Below are positions 8,952-16,859 of a stretch of DNA of 64,000 nucleotides, piece by piece; positions within the stretch are counted from its first letter, which is position 1, and the number at the start of each line of letters is the position of its first letter. The notes below the pieces were generated by a model. The model was given only the letters and a program-made list of their open reading frames with translations, searched no databases and was not told where the DNA came from. The translations under genes were made by a program, and so were the position numbers. This DNA is from Fulvimonas sp. R45. GTDB lineage: Bacteria; Pseudomonadota; Gammaproteobacteria; Xanthomonadales; Rhodanobacteraceae. Location of the stretch: positions 248,001-312,000 of the forward strand of contig NZ_JASERU010000001.1 of NCBI RefSeq assembly GCF_030504985.1. The letters run 5' to 3'.

Positions 8952-10012
8952 GAGCTGTTTTCTTCGTCGCCGCCGCGGCCATGATCGCCACGGCGCTGGC
9001 CTTGCTGCTGCTGCCGTTGCTGCGCCACGGTCGCCGGCAGGGCCACTCGCGCGGCGTGTTCGCGCTGGCGCTGGGCATCGCCTTCGTGCTGCCGCTGGCG
9101 TCGGCCGGGCTGTACCTCGCCGTGGGCACGCCGGCGGCGCTGCGCGGCGTGGCGGCCCAGGACCAAACCACGATGGACATCGACCAGGCGCTGCACAAGC
9201 TGCGCGCCCACCTGGCCGAGCATCCCGACGACGCCCAGGGCTGGATGCTGCTGGCCCAGGCCGCCACCGCCATGCAGCAGCCGGACGAGGCGCGCGACGC
9301 CTACGACCGCGTGCTGAAGCTCTCCCCCAACGACACCGTGGCGATGGTGGGCTGGGCCGAGGCCGATTCCATGCTGCGCGCCGACCACCGCATCCAGGGA
9401 CGCGCCCGCGAGCTGCTGGACCGCGCGGTGCGGCTGCAACCGGACAGCCAGCGCGGCCTGTGGCTGCTCGGCATCAGCCAGTACCAGGACGGCCATTACG
9501 CCGAGGCCGCCGCCACCTGGCGCCTGCTGCAGCCGCAGCTCGAACCCGGCTCGAAGGTGGCGCAGGCCGTGGCCGGACAGATCGCCATGGCGGACGCGCG
9601 CGCCGGTGGCCAGCCCGCCCCGGCCGCCAGTGCCGCCGCATCCGCGCCTTCCGCGGCAGCGGCCGGCCCCACCCTCACCGTGCAGGTCTCGCTGGCGCCC
9701 GCGCTGAAGGACCGGCTGGCCGCAGGCGATACCCTGTTCGTCTACGCCCGCGCCGAGCAGGGTCCGCCGATGCCGCTGGCGGTGGCGCGGCTCGATGCCT
9801 CCCGGTTGCCTGCCACGGTCACGCTCACCGACGCGATGGGCATGCTGCCGCAGATGAAGCTGTCTTCGGCCAGGCGCGTCTTCGTCGGCGCACGCATCAG
9901 CAGGAGCGGCCAGGCCGTCGCGCAATCCGGCGACCTCGAAGGCGATGCCGGCGTGGTGGCGGTGGACCGCAAGGCGCCGGTGAAGATCGTCATCGACACG
10001 ATCCACGGATGA
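8948..10012 (+). CDS. ccmI: TPR-containing cytochrome c maturation factor CcmI
   Basis: Apocytochrome-binding chaperone of the heme ligase complex. 354 aa starting with GTG at 8948, which overlaps the ccmH stop by 4 bp; no other start keeps this coupling. There are two N-terminal membrane helices (residues ~1-20 and ~38-58), then tetratricopeptide repeats (HPDDAQGWMLLAQAATAMQQ; ARELLDRAVRLQPDSQRGLW; YQDGHYAEAAATWRLL), an Ala/Pro-rich linker (about 219-238), and a C-terminal beta domain typical of CcmI. It is the last gene of the operon; no T-run terminator follows, and the next gene starts 10 bp later. Confidence 0.88.
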   Translation: MRAVFFVAAAAMIATALALLLLPLLRHGRRQGHSRGVFALALGIAFVLPLASAGLYLAVGTPAALRGVAAQDQTTMDIDQALHKLRAHLAEHPDDAQGWMLLAQAATAMQQPDEARDAYDRVLKLSPNDTVAMVGWAEADSMLRADHRIQGRARELLDRAVRLQPDSQRGLWLLGISQYQDGHYAEAAATWRLLQPQLEPGSKVAQAVAGQIAMADARAGGQPAPAASAAASAPSAAAAGPTLTVQVSLAPALKDRLAAGDTLFVYARAEQGPPMPLAVARLDASRLPATVTLTDAMGMLPQMKLSSARRVFVGARISRSGQAVAQSGDLEGDAGVVAVDRKAPVKIVIDTIHG

Positions 10013-10022
10013 GTCCCGCCGC

Positions 10023-11147
10023 ATGAGCCACGACGCGCGCCGCTACTTCGACCTGCCCTCGCCGTTCCCGATGAAGCGCGGCGGCGCCCTGCACGGCGCG
10101 CGCGTGGCCTACGAGACCTGGGGCACGCTGAACGCCGCGCGCGACAACGCGGTGCTGATCCTCACCGGGCTCTCGCCCAGCGCACACGCCGCCTCCAGCG
10201 CCGGCGACCCCGGCCCCGGCTGGTGGGAAGGCATGCTCGGCCCCGGCAAGGCCATCGACACCAACCGCTGGTTCGTGGTCTGCGTGAACTCGCTGGGCAG
10301 CGACAAGGGCTCCACCTGCCCCGCCTCGATCGACCCCGCCACCGGCGAGCCCTACCGGCTGAGCTTCCCCGAGCTGTCGCTGGAAGACGTGGCCAACGCC
10401 GCGCACGCGGTGGTGGCCGCGGGCCTCGGCATCGAGCGGCTGGCCTGCCTGATCGGCTGCTCGATGGGCGGCATGGGCGCGCTGGCCTACATGCTGCTGC
10501 ACCCCGGCAGCGTGCGCACCCACGTCAGCGTGGACACCGCGCCGCAGGCGCAGCCGTTCGCCATCGCCATCCGCTCGCTGCAGCGCGAGGCGATCCGGCT
10601 CGATCCGCAGTGGAACGACGGCGACTACGACATCCACGCGCCGCCCGGCGAAGGCCGCCATCCCGACATCGGCATGAGCATCGCGCGCAAGCTCGGCGTG
10701 ATCACCTACCGCTCGGCGATGGAATGGAACGGCCGCTTCGCGCGCATCCGGCTCGATCCCGAGCAGCGCGACGACGATCCGTTCGGGCTGGAATTCCAGG
10801 TCGAGTCCTACCTCGAAGGCCACGCCCGCCGCTTCGTGCGCACCTTCGACCCCAACAGCTACCTCTACCTCTCGCGCGCCAGCGACTGGTTCGACATCGC
10901 CGAATACGGCCACGGCAGCGTGCTGGAGGGCCTCAAGCGCATCCGCGTCGAGCAGGCGCTGGTGATCGGCGTCAGCACCGACATCCTGTTCCCGCTGGAG
11001 CAGCAGGAACAGATCGCCGAAGGCCTGCGCGCCGCCGGTGCCGAGGTGGAATTCGTGGCGCTGGATTCGCCGCAGGGGCACGACGCCTTCCTGGTCGACA
11101 TCGACAACTACAGCCGCGCCATCGGCGGCTTCCTGGCGCGGTTGTGA
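10023..11147 (+). CDS. metX: MetX-like acyltransferase, probably L-serine O-succinyltransferase
   Basis: Alpha/beta-hydrolase-fold acyltransferase of 374 aa. The nucleophile elbow is GCSMGGMGAL, with the catalytic Asp in GVSTDILFP and His in SPQGHDAFL. The oxyanion-side loop reads NSLGSDKGSTCPASI, whereas homoserine acetyltransferases usually have NxLGGCxGTTGP. In Xanthomonadales, proteins of this type were shown to be serine O-succinyltransferases acting in cysteine synthesis, and the loop plus the neighbouring cysteine dioxygenase favour that activity. Many automated annotations call it homoserine O-acetyltransferase. It begins 10 bp after ccmI, suggesting read-through from the ccm operon. 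Confidence 0.8.
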   Translation: MSHDARRYFDLPSPFPMKRGGALHGARVAYETWGTLNAARDNAVLILTGLSPSAHAASSAGDPGPGWWEGMLGPGKAIDTNRWFVVCVNSLGSDKGSTCPASIDPATGEPYRLSFPELSLEDVANAAHAVVAAGLGIERLACLIGCSMGGMGALAYMLLHPGSVRTHVSVDTAPQAQPFAIAIRSLQREAIRLDPQWNDGDYDIHAPPGEGRHPDIGMSIARKLGVITYRSAMEWNGRFARIRLDPEQRDDDPFGLEFQVESYLEGHARRFVRTFDPNSYLYLSRASDWFDIAEYGHGSVLEGLKRIRVEQALVIGVSTDILFPLEQQEQIAEGLRAAGAEVEFVALDSPQGHDAFLVDIDNYSRAIGGFLARL

Positions 11148-11205
11148 TGGCCCGCCGCCCAACGCGGTACCATAGGGCGATACAGGCAACATCCCCGAGA
11201 ACGCC

Positions 11206-11787
11206 ATGCTCACCACCGAATTTCCCGGCTGCCGCAAGTTGATCGACGCCATCGACGCGGCGGTGGCCAAGGGCGCCACGCCGGCCATCACCGACAGCCT
11301 GCGCCACAGCCTGTGCAAGCTGATCCGCGACGACGACGTGCAGCTGCCCGGGTGCGTGTTCGAGACCGCCGAGGGCCGCTACGCGCGCCGCGAGCTGTAC
11401 CGCAGCGACGAACACGGCTACTGCGTGGTGGCGATGACCTGGGCGCCCGGCCAGGGCACGCCGATCCACGACCATTGCGGCATGTGGTGCGTGGAAGGCG
11501 TATGGAGCGGCGCGCTGGAAGTGGTGCAGTACGAGCGGCTGGACGACCAGGGCGGCCATTGCCGCTTCCAGGCGGTGGGCTCGATCCAGGCCGGCCCCGG
11601 CTCCGCCGGCAGCCTGATCCCGCCGCACGAGTACCACACCATCCGCAACCCCAGCGACAGCGACGTCGCGGTGAGCCTGCACATCTACTCGGGCAACATG
11701 ACCCACTGCGCGATCTTCCAGCCCCTGCCCGGCGAAGCCGGCTACCAGCGCTGCGACCGCCAGCTGGGTCTCGACCCGGTGCACTGA
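11206..11787 (+). CDS. Cysteine dioxygenase type I family protein
   Basis: Cupin-fold non-heme iron enzyme of 193 aa that would oxidise L-cysteine to cysteine sulfinate. The first cupin motif PIHDHCGMWCVEGVWSG supplies two iron-binding histidines, and the second part PHEYHTIRN supplies the third (the H in EYHT). The family-typical SLHIYSG follows near the C-terminus. The ATG at 11206 follows a 58-bp gap after the acyltransferase gene. Next to a cysteine-synthesis enzyme, it suggests paired control of synthesis and degradation. A 3-mercaptopropionate dioxygenase activity, known in this superfamily, cannot be excluded. Confidence 0.85.
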   Translation: MLTTEFPGCRKLIDAIDAAVAKGATPAITDSLRHSLCKLIRDDDVQLPGCVFETAEGRYARRELYRSDEHGYCVVAMTWAPGQGTPIHDHCGMWCVEGVWSGALEVVQYERLDDQGGHCRFQAVGSIQAGPGSAGSLIPPHEYHTIRNPSDSDVAVSLHIYSGNMTHCAIFQPLPGEAGYQRCDRQLGLDPVH

Positions 11788-11812
11788 AGCCGGCATAATC
11801 CGTCGGCTGCAT

Positions 11813-11898
11813 GCCGGTGTGGCGGAATGGTAGACGCGGCGGACTCAAAATCCGCTTCTGGCGACAGAGTGGAGGTTCGAGTCCTCTCACCGGTACCA
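11813..11898 (+). tRNA. tRNA-Leu(CAA)
   Basis: A class II tRNA of 86 nt including encoded CCA. The acceptor GCCGGTG pairs with CACCGGT (one G-U at the end), the D-arm is GCGGAATGGTAGACGC, and the anticodon arm GCGGA-CTCAAAA-TCCGC places CAA in the anticodon. A long variable arm (CTTCTGGCGACAGAGT) is typical of leucine tRNAs, and the T-arm is GGAGG-TTCGAGT-CCTCT. Confidence 0.95.
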
Positions 11899-11910
11899 GG
11901 AATCGAGACA

Positions 11911-11932
11911 CCCCGCCTCGCGCGGGGTTTTT
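11911..11932 (+). terminator. Rho-independent terminator after tRNA-Leu
   Basis: A 6-bp G/C stem CCCCGC / GCGGGG (11911-11916 with 11922-11927) with a CTCGC loop, followed by TTTTT, 12 nt after the tRNA CCA end. Confidence 0.85.
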
Positions 11933-12061
11933 CATGCCTGCGCCGCGCGCCGCGACCCGCGCGCCACAAGGGCGCATCCCGTGGCGTACGTTGTGGAAGG
12001 AGCGGTGGACGTGTGCTACTACTGGCGCGTTCCCGGTCGTTCGGGCGCGAGGAGCACACGC

Positions 12062-13282
12062 ATGGCGAAGCTGGCAAACGCGGCGTTTCTCATGGCTGTG
12101 CTGTCAAGCACGGTCCAAGCGCAGACCAACGCAGGCGGGCAGAAAGCCGACCCCGACCTGCCCTTCGCCATCACCCGGGTGGCGAGTCTCGAGCTGCCCT
12201 GGCGCATCGCCTTCCTGCCCGATGGACGCATGCTGGTGACCGAGAAGGTCGGCCGCGTCGACCTGGTCACCCCGCAGGGCGCCAAGACCGGGATCAAGGG
12301 CGTCCCGCCCAGCTACTTCGAAGGCCAGAACGGCATGCTGGGCGTCTTCCTCTCGCCCCATTACGCCACCGACCACGATGTGTACCTCACCTACGCCGAA
12401 CCGGGTGACTACGGCGGCGGCCTGGCGCTGGGACGGGGCCGGCTCGTACTGGACGGCAAGCAGCCCCGGCTGGACGGCTTCCAGGTGCTGTGGCGCCAGA
12501 TGCCCAAGGGCAAGGGCGGCCAGGAAGGCGCGCAGGTCGCCTTCTCGCCGGACGGCAAGTACCTCTTCCTCACGGTCGGCGACCGCCAGCGCTTCACGCC
12601 CGCCCAGGATCCCGACCAGCCGGAAGGCAAGATCCTGCGGCTGACGCTGGACGGCAAACCCGCGCCGGGCAATCCGTGGGCCGGCAAGGTCGGGGCCCGC
12701 ACCATTCCATTGATCGACCCGCCGGCCGATACCGAGGCGGCCAAGACGGCGCCGGTGATCAGCACCTATACGTTCCCCGGGCGCAACCTGACGCCGGCCG
12801 AAACCTGGAGTACCGGCCACCGCACGCCCTACGGCCTCGCCTTCGCTCCCGACGGCCGGCTGTGGGAGCTCGAGCACGGCCCGCGTGGCGGCGACGAACT
12901 GAACCTGATCCGGCGCGGCAGGAACTACGGCTGGCCGCTGGTCTCCTACGGCGTCAACTACGACGGCGTGCCCATCCCGAGCCCCGACACGCGGCCCGAC
13001 CTCGCCAAGCCCGTGATCTACTGGGTGCCGGTGATCGCGCCGGGCAATCTCATGTTCTACAAGGGCCACGCCTTCCCGCACTGGAACGGCAGCGCCCTGA
13101 TCAGCGGCCTGGCCGGCGAGACCATCGTCCGCATCACCTTCGACGGCAAGGGCGGCGCCACCGCGGTCCAGCGGTGGAACATCGGCAAGCGCGTCCGCGA
13201 TATCGAGGAGGCGCCGGATGGCTCGCTGTGGATGCTGGAAGACGCCAATCCCGGCGGCCTGTACCACCTCACGCCGAAATAA
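12062..13282 (+). CDS. Secreted PQQ-dependent aldose sugar dehydrogenase-like protein
   Basis: 406 aa beginning at ATG 12062 with a clear signal peptide (MAKLANAAFLMAVLSSTVQA); upstream in-frame codons back to 11981 are unlikely because they put hydrophilic residues before it. The mature protein resembles the soluble glucose/sorbosone dehydrogenase (YliI/GDH) six-bladed propeller: LELPWRIAFLPDGRMLVTEK, GQNGMLGVFLSPHY, STGHRTPYGLAFAPDGRLWE, HGPRGGDELNLI, RNYGWP and DGSLWMLEDANPGGLY are family landmarks for PQQ and calcium binding. It should oxidise aldoses in the periplasm using PQQ. It is convergent with the next gene, with 65 bp between the stops. Confidence 0.87.
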   Translation: MAKLANAAFLMAVLSSTVQAQTNAGGQKADPDLPFAITRVASLELPWRIAFLPDGRMLVTEKVGRVDLVTPQGAKTGIKGVPPSYFEGQNGMLGVFLSPHYATDHDVYLTYAEPGDYGGGLALGRGRLVLDGKQPRLDGFQVLWRQMPKGKGGQEGAQVAFSPDGKYLFLTVGDRQRFTPAQDPDQPEGKILRLTLDGKPAPGNPWAGKVGARTIPLIDPPADTEAAKTAPVISTYTFPGRNLTPAETWSTGHRTPYGLAFAPDGRLWELEHGPRGGDELNLIRRGRNYGWPLVSYGVNYDGVPIPSPDTRPDLAKPVIYWVPVIAPGNLMFYKGHAFPHWNGSALISGLAGETIVRITFDGKGGATAVQRWNIGKRVRDIEEAPDGSLWMLEDANPGGLYHLTPK

Positions 13283-13347
13283 CCCGATACCGCGCGAGGC
13301 ACGGTTGTGCCGGCGCCGCGGGCGGCGTTCGGCCGGCGCGAGACGGC

Positions 13348-15297
13348 CTACAGCTCGCGCACGACACGGAAACCCACGCGCCCGCTGCGCACGTCGCCAT
13401 CCGCGCCCTGGCGGAACGCCGAGCGCACCTGTTCCGGCGAGCTGCCCCAGGAACCGCCGCGGATCACGTGCACTGAACAGCCCGGGTTGATCCATGCACT
13501 GCCGTCGGCAGGCGCGCGGACGTAGTTGTCGTGCCAGCAGTCGGCCACCCATTCGGACACGTTGCCGCCCATGTCGTAGAGGCCGAACGGGTTGGCCTCG
13601 AAACGCATCACCGGCGCCGGTCCCCAGTAGCCGTCGCGGTAGCCGCGGAAGGCGTGGCTCCAGCGCCGGCCGTTGCTGGAGCGGTCCAGTCCGCCGGTGA
13701 TGTTCTCCACCTTGCGCGTGGGCGTGCCGTCGCCCCACCAGTAGGCGGTGGTGGTGCCCGCACGCAGGGCATATTCGAACTCCGCCTCGCTGGGCAGGCG
13801 ATAGGGCTTGCCGGTGCGCTGGCCCAACCAGTCGGCGTAGGCCTTGGCGTCGCGCCAGGAGACGTTCACCACCGGCAGGTCGTCGCTGGCCGGATGGCCG
13901 GCGTAGTCGTCCTCCCAGGTGGCTCGGGAATCGTCGCGCATCGCGCCGCTGCGGGCGTCGTACACGCTGGCCCCGCCCAGCCGCACCGAGTCCGGACGGT
14001 AGCCGCTGGCCTTCACGAACTCGCGGAACTGGCCCACGGTGACGTCGCTGCGTGCCATCGCGAAGCCCTTGGCGATGGTGACCCGATGCTGCGGCGTCTC
14101 GGCGTCGCCGTGGCCATGTTCGTTGTCAGGCGCGCCCATCAGGAAGCTGCCGGTGGGCACCACCACCATCGCCGGCGCGTGGCCGGGCAGGTCCACGTAG
14201 CGGTCGGTGAACACCTGGCCCGGCTTGTAGCTGGCGTACAGGCGCGCATTGGTGAGGTGTTCCTCGAACGCCTGGATGCCGTCCAGGTCGGGGCTGATCG
14301 CCTGCGCCTGGCCGGCCAGCTGCCGCGCCAGCGCCAGGTTGCCGGCGTCCAGCGCGGAACGCGCCTGCGCCAGCACGCCGGCGGCGCGCTGCTGGCGGAT
14401 GCCGTCCACGCGCGCACGCACGCTCTGCAGCTGCGGCGAGTCGGCCTCGATCGCCTGCGCCTCGGCCAGCGCCTGGTCGGCGCCGGCGAAGTCGTTCTGC
14501 GCCACCGCCGCCAGCGCGCGGTCCAGCACCGCGCGCTGCACCTGCAGGATGCCCTGCGCCGCCACCGCGTTGTCGGGATCGAGCTGCTGCACTTGCCGGT
14601 ACAGATCCAGCGCGCTGCCACCCTTGGGCTGGTCGGCCTTGCCCTGCGCCAGCAGGCCGGCGGCCTGGGCCAGGATCGGCCGTACCTGCTGCAGGGTCTT
14701 CAGGCTGGCGTCGAGCGTGGCCACGTCGTCGGTCGTGTCCGGCAAGGTCTTCAGCTGGTCGAGCAGGGTGCCGGCCGATTCGGCGTCGCCCACCGCGATG
14801 TCCTGGCCGATCGCCGCGATCAGGCGCGAGCGCACGCGGTCCAGCCCCTGCGCCGCGGCGCGGCTGTCCGGCTTCTGCTTCAGCGCCTCGGCGTACAGCG
14901 CGCCGGCGCTGTCGTCCGCGCCGCCCAGCTTGCCGGCGTCGAATGCCTTGTCCGCCCGCGCCAGCAATGCCCGTACCGCCGGCGGGTCCGCGCTGAGCTG
15001 GGTCGGCAGGGCGGCGTCCTGCCGGCGCAGGCGCGCGGCGATCACCTCGGTGGGCGCCAGGGTCAGCGGCGGGCCGGCGTTCAGTTCGCGCTGCGCGGCG
15101 TTCGCCGACGCTGATGGCGAGGCCACGGACGGCGCCGCCGCGCGCGCCGCCTGCTGCGTGCGGCGCGCCGCCTCCTCGTCCGGGTTGATGTGGAACCAGC
15201 GCGGAAAGAAGTGGTAGGACAACGCGAACGCCAGCACCAGCATGCCGAGGCCACCGCCGAGAGTGCGCTGGCGATTGACGGATTGCTTGCTCGGCAT
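13348..15297 (-). CDS. Membrane-anchored protein with helical repeats and a SUMF1/FGE-like domain
   Basis: 649 aa, transcribed leftward. A short cytoplasmic start is followed by one membrane helix (GLGMLVLAFALSYHFFPRW, about residues 16-34). A long Ala/Leu/Gln-rich helical part (~60-350) has TPR-like periodicity (LDRALAAVAQNDFAGADQAL). The C-terminal ~290 residues are a formylglycine-generating-enzyme-like fold (VVVPTGSFLMGAPDNE, VTVGQFREFVKASGY, PVVNVSWRDAKAYADWL, YRLPSEAEFEYALRAG, YDMGGNVSEWVADCW, IRGGSW, GRVGFRVVREL). The catalytic cysteines of true FGE normally follow RGGS; here the residues are WGSSPEQVRSAF with no Cys, so enzymatic FGE activity is unlikely. A periplasmic scaffold or ligand-binding role is more plausible. 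It is divergent from rnd. Confidence 0.82.
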   Translation of the reverse strand: MPSKQSVNRQRTLGGGLGMLVLAFALSYHFFPRWFHINPDEEAARRTQQAARAAAPSVASPSASANAAQRELNAGPPLTLAPTEVIAARLRRQDAALPTQLSADPPAVRALLARADKAFDAGKLGGADDSAGALYAEALKQKPDSRAAAQGLDRVRSRLIAAIGQDIAVGDAESAGTLLDQLKTLPDTTDDVATLDASLKTLQQVRPILAQAAGLLAQGKADQPKGGSALDLYRQVQQLDPDNAVAAQGILQVQRAVLDRALAAVAQNDFAGADQALAEAQAIEADSPQLQSVRARVDGIRQQRAAGVLAQARSALDAGNLALARQLAGQAQAISPDLDGIQAFEEHLTNARLYASYKPGQVFTDRYVDLPGHAPAMVVVPTGSFLMGAPDNEHGHGDAETPQHRVTIAKGFAMARSDVTVGQFREFVKASGYRPDSVRLGGASVYDARSGAMRDDSRATWEDDYAGHPASDDLPVVNVSWRDAKAYADWLGQRTGKPYRLPSEAEFEYALRAGTTTAYWWGDGTPTRKVENITGGLDRSSNGRRWSHAFRGYRDGYWGPAPVMRFEANPFGLYDMGGNVSEWVADCWHDNYVRAPADGSAWINPGCSVHVIRGGSWGSSPEQVRSAFRQGADGDVRSGRVGFRVVREL

Positions 15298-15398
15298 GGT
15301 TGGGGTTCCGGGGGCGGCCTGCTATGGTGCGCCGCCTACCTTATGGCACAGCCCGTGGCGGGGCAATTGCGACACGCGCCCGCCCTTCGAGGAACCGC

Positions 15399-16511
15399 AT
15401 GCTTTCCCCCGCACCCACCGCCGAATGGATCGACCAGCGCAGCGCACTGGAGCGCTGGCTCGCCGAACTGCCGCCCGACGCCTCGCCCGGGCTCGACACC
15501 GAGTTCATGCGCCGCAACACCTTCCACCCGCAGCTGGCGCTGCTGCAGCTGGGCTGGAACGGGCGCCATGCACTGGTGGACCCGCTCGCGTTCGACCTCG
15601 GCGATGCGCTGCGCGCGCGGCTGGCCGCGCCGGGCACCACGGTGGTGATGCACAGCGCCGGCGAGGATCTCGAAACCCTCGCGCCGTGGCTGCCCGACGG
15701 CCCCGGCACGCTGTTCGACACCCAGCTCGCCGCGGCCTTCGCCGGCCTCGGCCTGGGCGTGAGCTACCGCGCGCTGGTCGCCGAGCTGGCCGGCGCGGAA
15801 CTGGACAAGGGCGAGACCCGCTCGGACTGGATGCAGCGCCCGCTCACCGAATCGCAGCGCAGCTACGCCACCCTCGACGTGGTCTACCTCGACACCTTGC
15901 ACGCGCAGCTCGCCGAACGCCTGCGCCAGCGCGGCTACGCCGACTGGCACGCCGAGGATTGCGCGCGCCTGAAGCAGCGCGCCAGCCATCGCGAGGGCGA
16001 GCCGCAGCCCCAGCGCGGCTTCCGCAGCGCCGCCGAATGGCCGCGTGCGCAACAGGCCCTGCTGCGGCGCATCCTGCTGTGGCGCGACCGCAGCGCGCGC
16101 ACGCTGGACCGTCCGCGCCCCTGGCTGCTGGAAGACGCGCTGGCCCTCGCCCTGGCGCAGCAACCGCCGGCCAGCCTCGCCGAACTCGACCAGCGCGGCC
16201 GCGGCCAGCGCGCGCTGCGCGCACCGCAGCGCGCGGAACTGTTCGACCTGCTGCGCGTCCCGGCCGACGACGCGGAGCAGGCCGCCACCGCGCCCATCCC
16301 CGCCCTGCCCTTCGGCGAGACGAAGAAAGCCTTCGCGGCGATGAAGCAGGAAGTCGACCGGCGCGCCGCCGAGCTCGACCTGCCCCCCGGCCTGCTCTGC
16401 CCGCGCAAGGCGCTGGAGGAATACGCCGTCACCGCCGAATGGCCGGAGCTTCTCGACGGCTGGCGCCGCGAGGTCCTGCACGACGCCCTTTCCGCCCTGC
16501 TCCCCGCCTGA
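15399..16511 (+). CDS. rnd: Ribonuclease D
   Basis: 3'-to-5' exoribonuclease for tRNA and stable RNA 3'-end trimming. 370 aa from ATG 15399 (GAGGAACCGC precedes it as ribosome-binding site); the longer open frame from 15300 has no support. DEDDy exonuclease residues are visible: LDTEFMRR (D33, E35), HSAGEDLETL and YATLDVVYLD. The C-terminal half contains an HRDC-type helical domain (about 205-285). It is followed by tRNA-Ala, a fitting neighbour but not functional evidence. Confidence 0.93.
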   Translation: MLSPAPTAEWIDQRSALERWLAELPPDASPGLDTEFMRRNTFHPQLALLQLGWNGRHALVDPLAFDLGDALRARLAAPGTTVVMHSAGEDLETLAPWLPDGPGTLFDTQLAAAFAGLGLGVSYRALVAELAGAELDKGETRSDWMQRPLTESQRSYATLDVVYLDTLHAQLAERLRQRGYADWHAEDCARLKQRASHREGEPQPQRGFRSAAEWPRAQQALLRRILLWRDRSARTLDRPRPWLLEDALALALAQQPPASLAELDQRGRGQRALRAPQRAELFDLLRVPADDAEQAATAPIPALPFGETKKAFAAMKQEVDRRAAELDLPPGLLCPRKALEEYAVTAEWPELLDGWRREVLHDALSALLPA

Positions 16512-16570
16512 ACGCACACGCCGGGGTCTTGGCGAGGCCCCGGCACGCTGCTAAGATGCGTAGCTCGCGT

Positions 16571-16646
<76 letters not shown>

Positions 16647-16662
16647 ATTGCTTCAACGATTC

Positions 16663-16689
16663 AGGCCGCCTCGCAAGGGCGGCCTTTTT
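16663..16689 (+). terminator. Rho-independent terminator after tRNA-Ala
   Basis: An 8-bp stem AGGCCGCC (16663-16670) / GGCGGCCT (16678-16685) with a 7-nt loop and a T-run, 16 nt after the tRNA end. Confidence 0.88.
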
Positions 16690-16690
16690 C

Positions 16691-16859
16691 GTTGGTGAAT
16701 ACCAACCTTCAGGGAGATCTGACGGTACAGCCCTGTGCCGGTACCCGCAATTTCTTCTTGCCACCCAGGCCGGGCCTATCTTAACTTAGCAGGTCACAGG
16801 GGCTGCGACGGTTGGATTCGTCGCACGCAGGATTGGGGCAAGACACGCAGGGATAAGGA
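16691..16859 (+). promoter_or_regulatory. Leader of the giant-protein locus with two inverted repeats
   Basis: Since the tRNA terminator ends just before it, this 169-bp stretch should carry the promoter for the adaptor gene at 16860. Visible elements are an inverted repeat GTTGGT-gaat-ACCAAC (16691-16706), a second perfect repeat TGCGACG / CGTCGCA with an 8-nt spacer (16804-16825), and a Shine-Dalgarno AGGGA at 16849-16853. A possible -35 TTGCCA (16758) lies 17 bp before a weak TTAACT; this promoter call is tentative. The repeats are candidate operator or RNA-hairpin sites. Confidence 0.4.

Noticed and set aside
16758-16786. Sigma-70 promoter TTGCCA-17-TTAACT before the adaptor gene
   Set aside because: The -10 element matches only three of six positions; kept only as a tentative remark in the leader entry.
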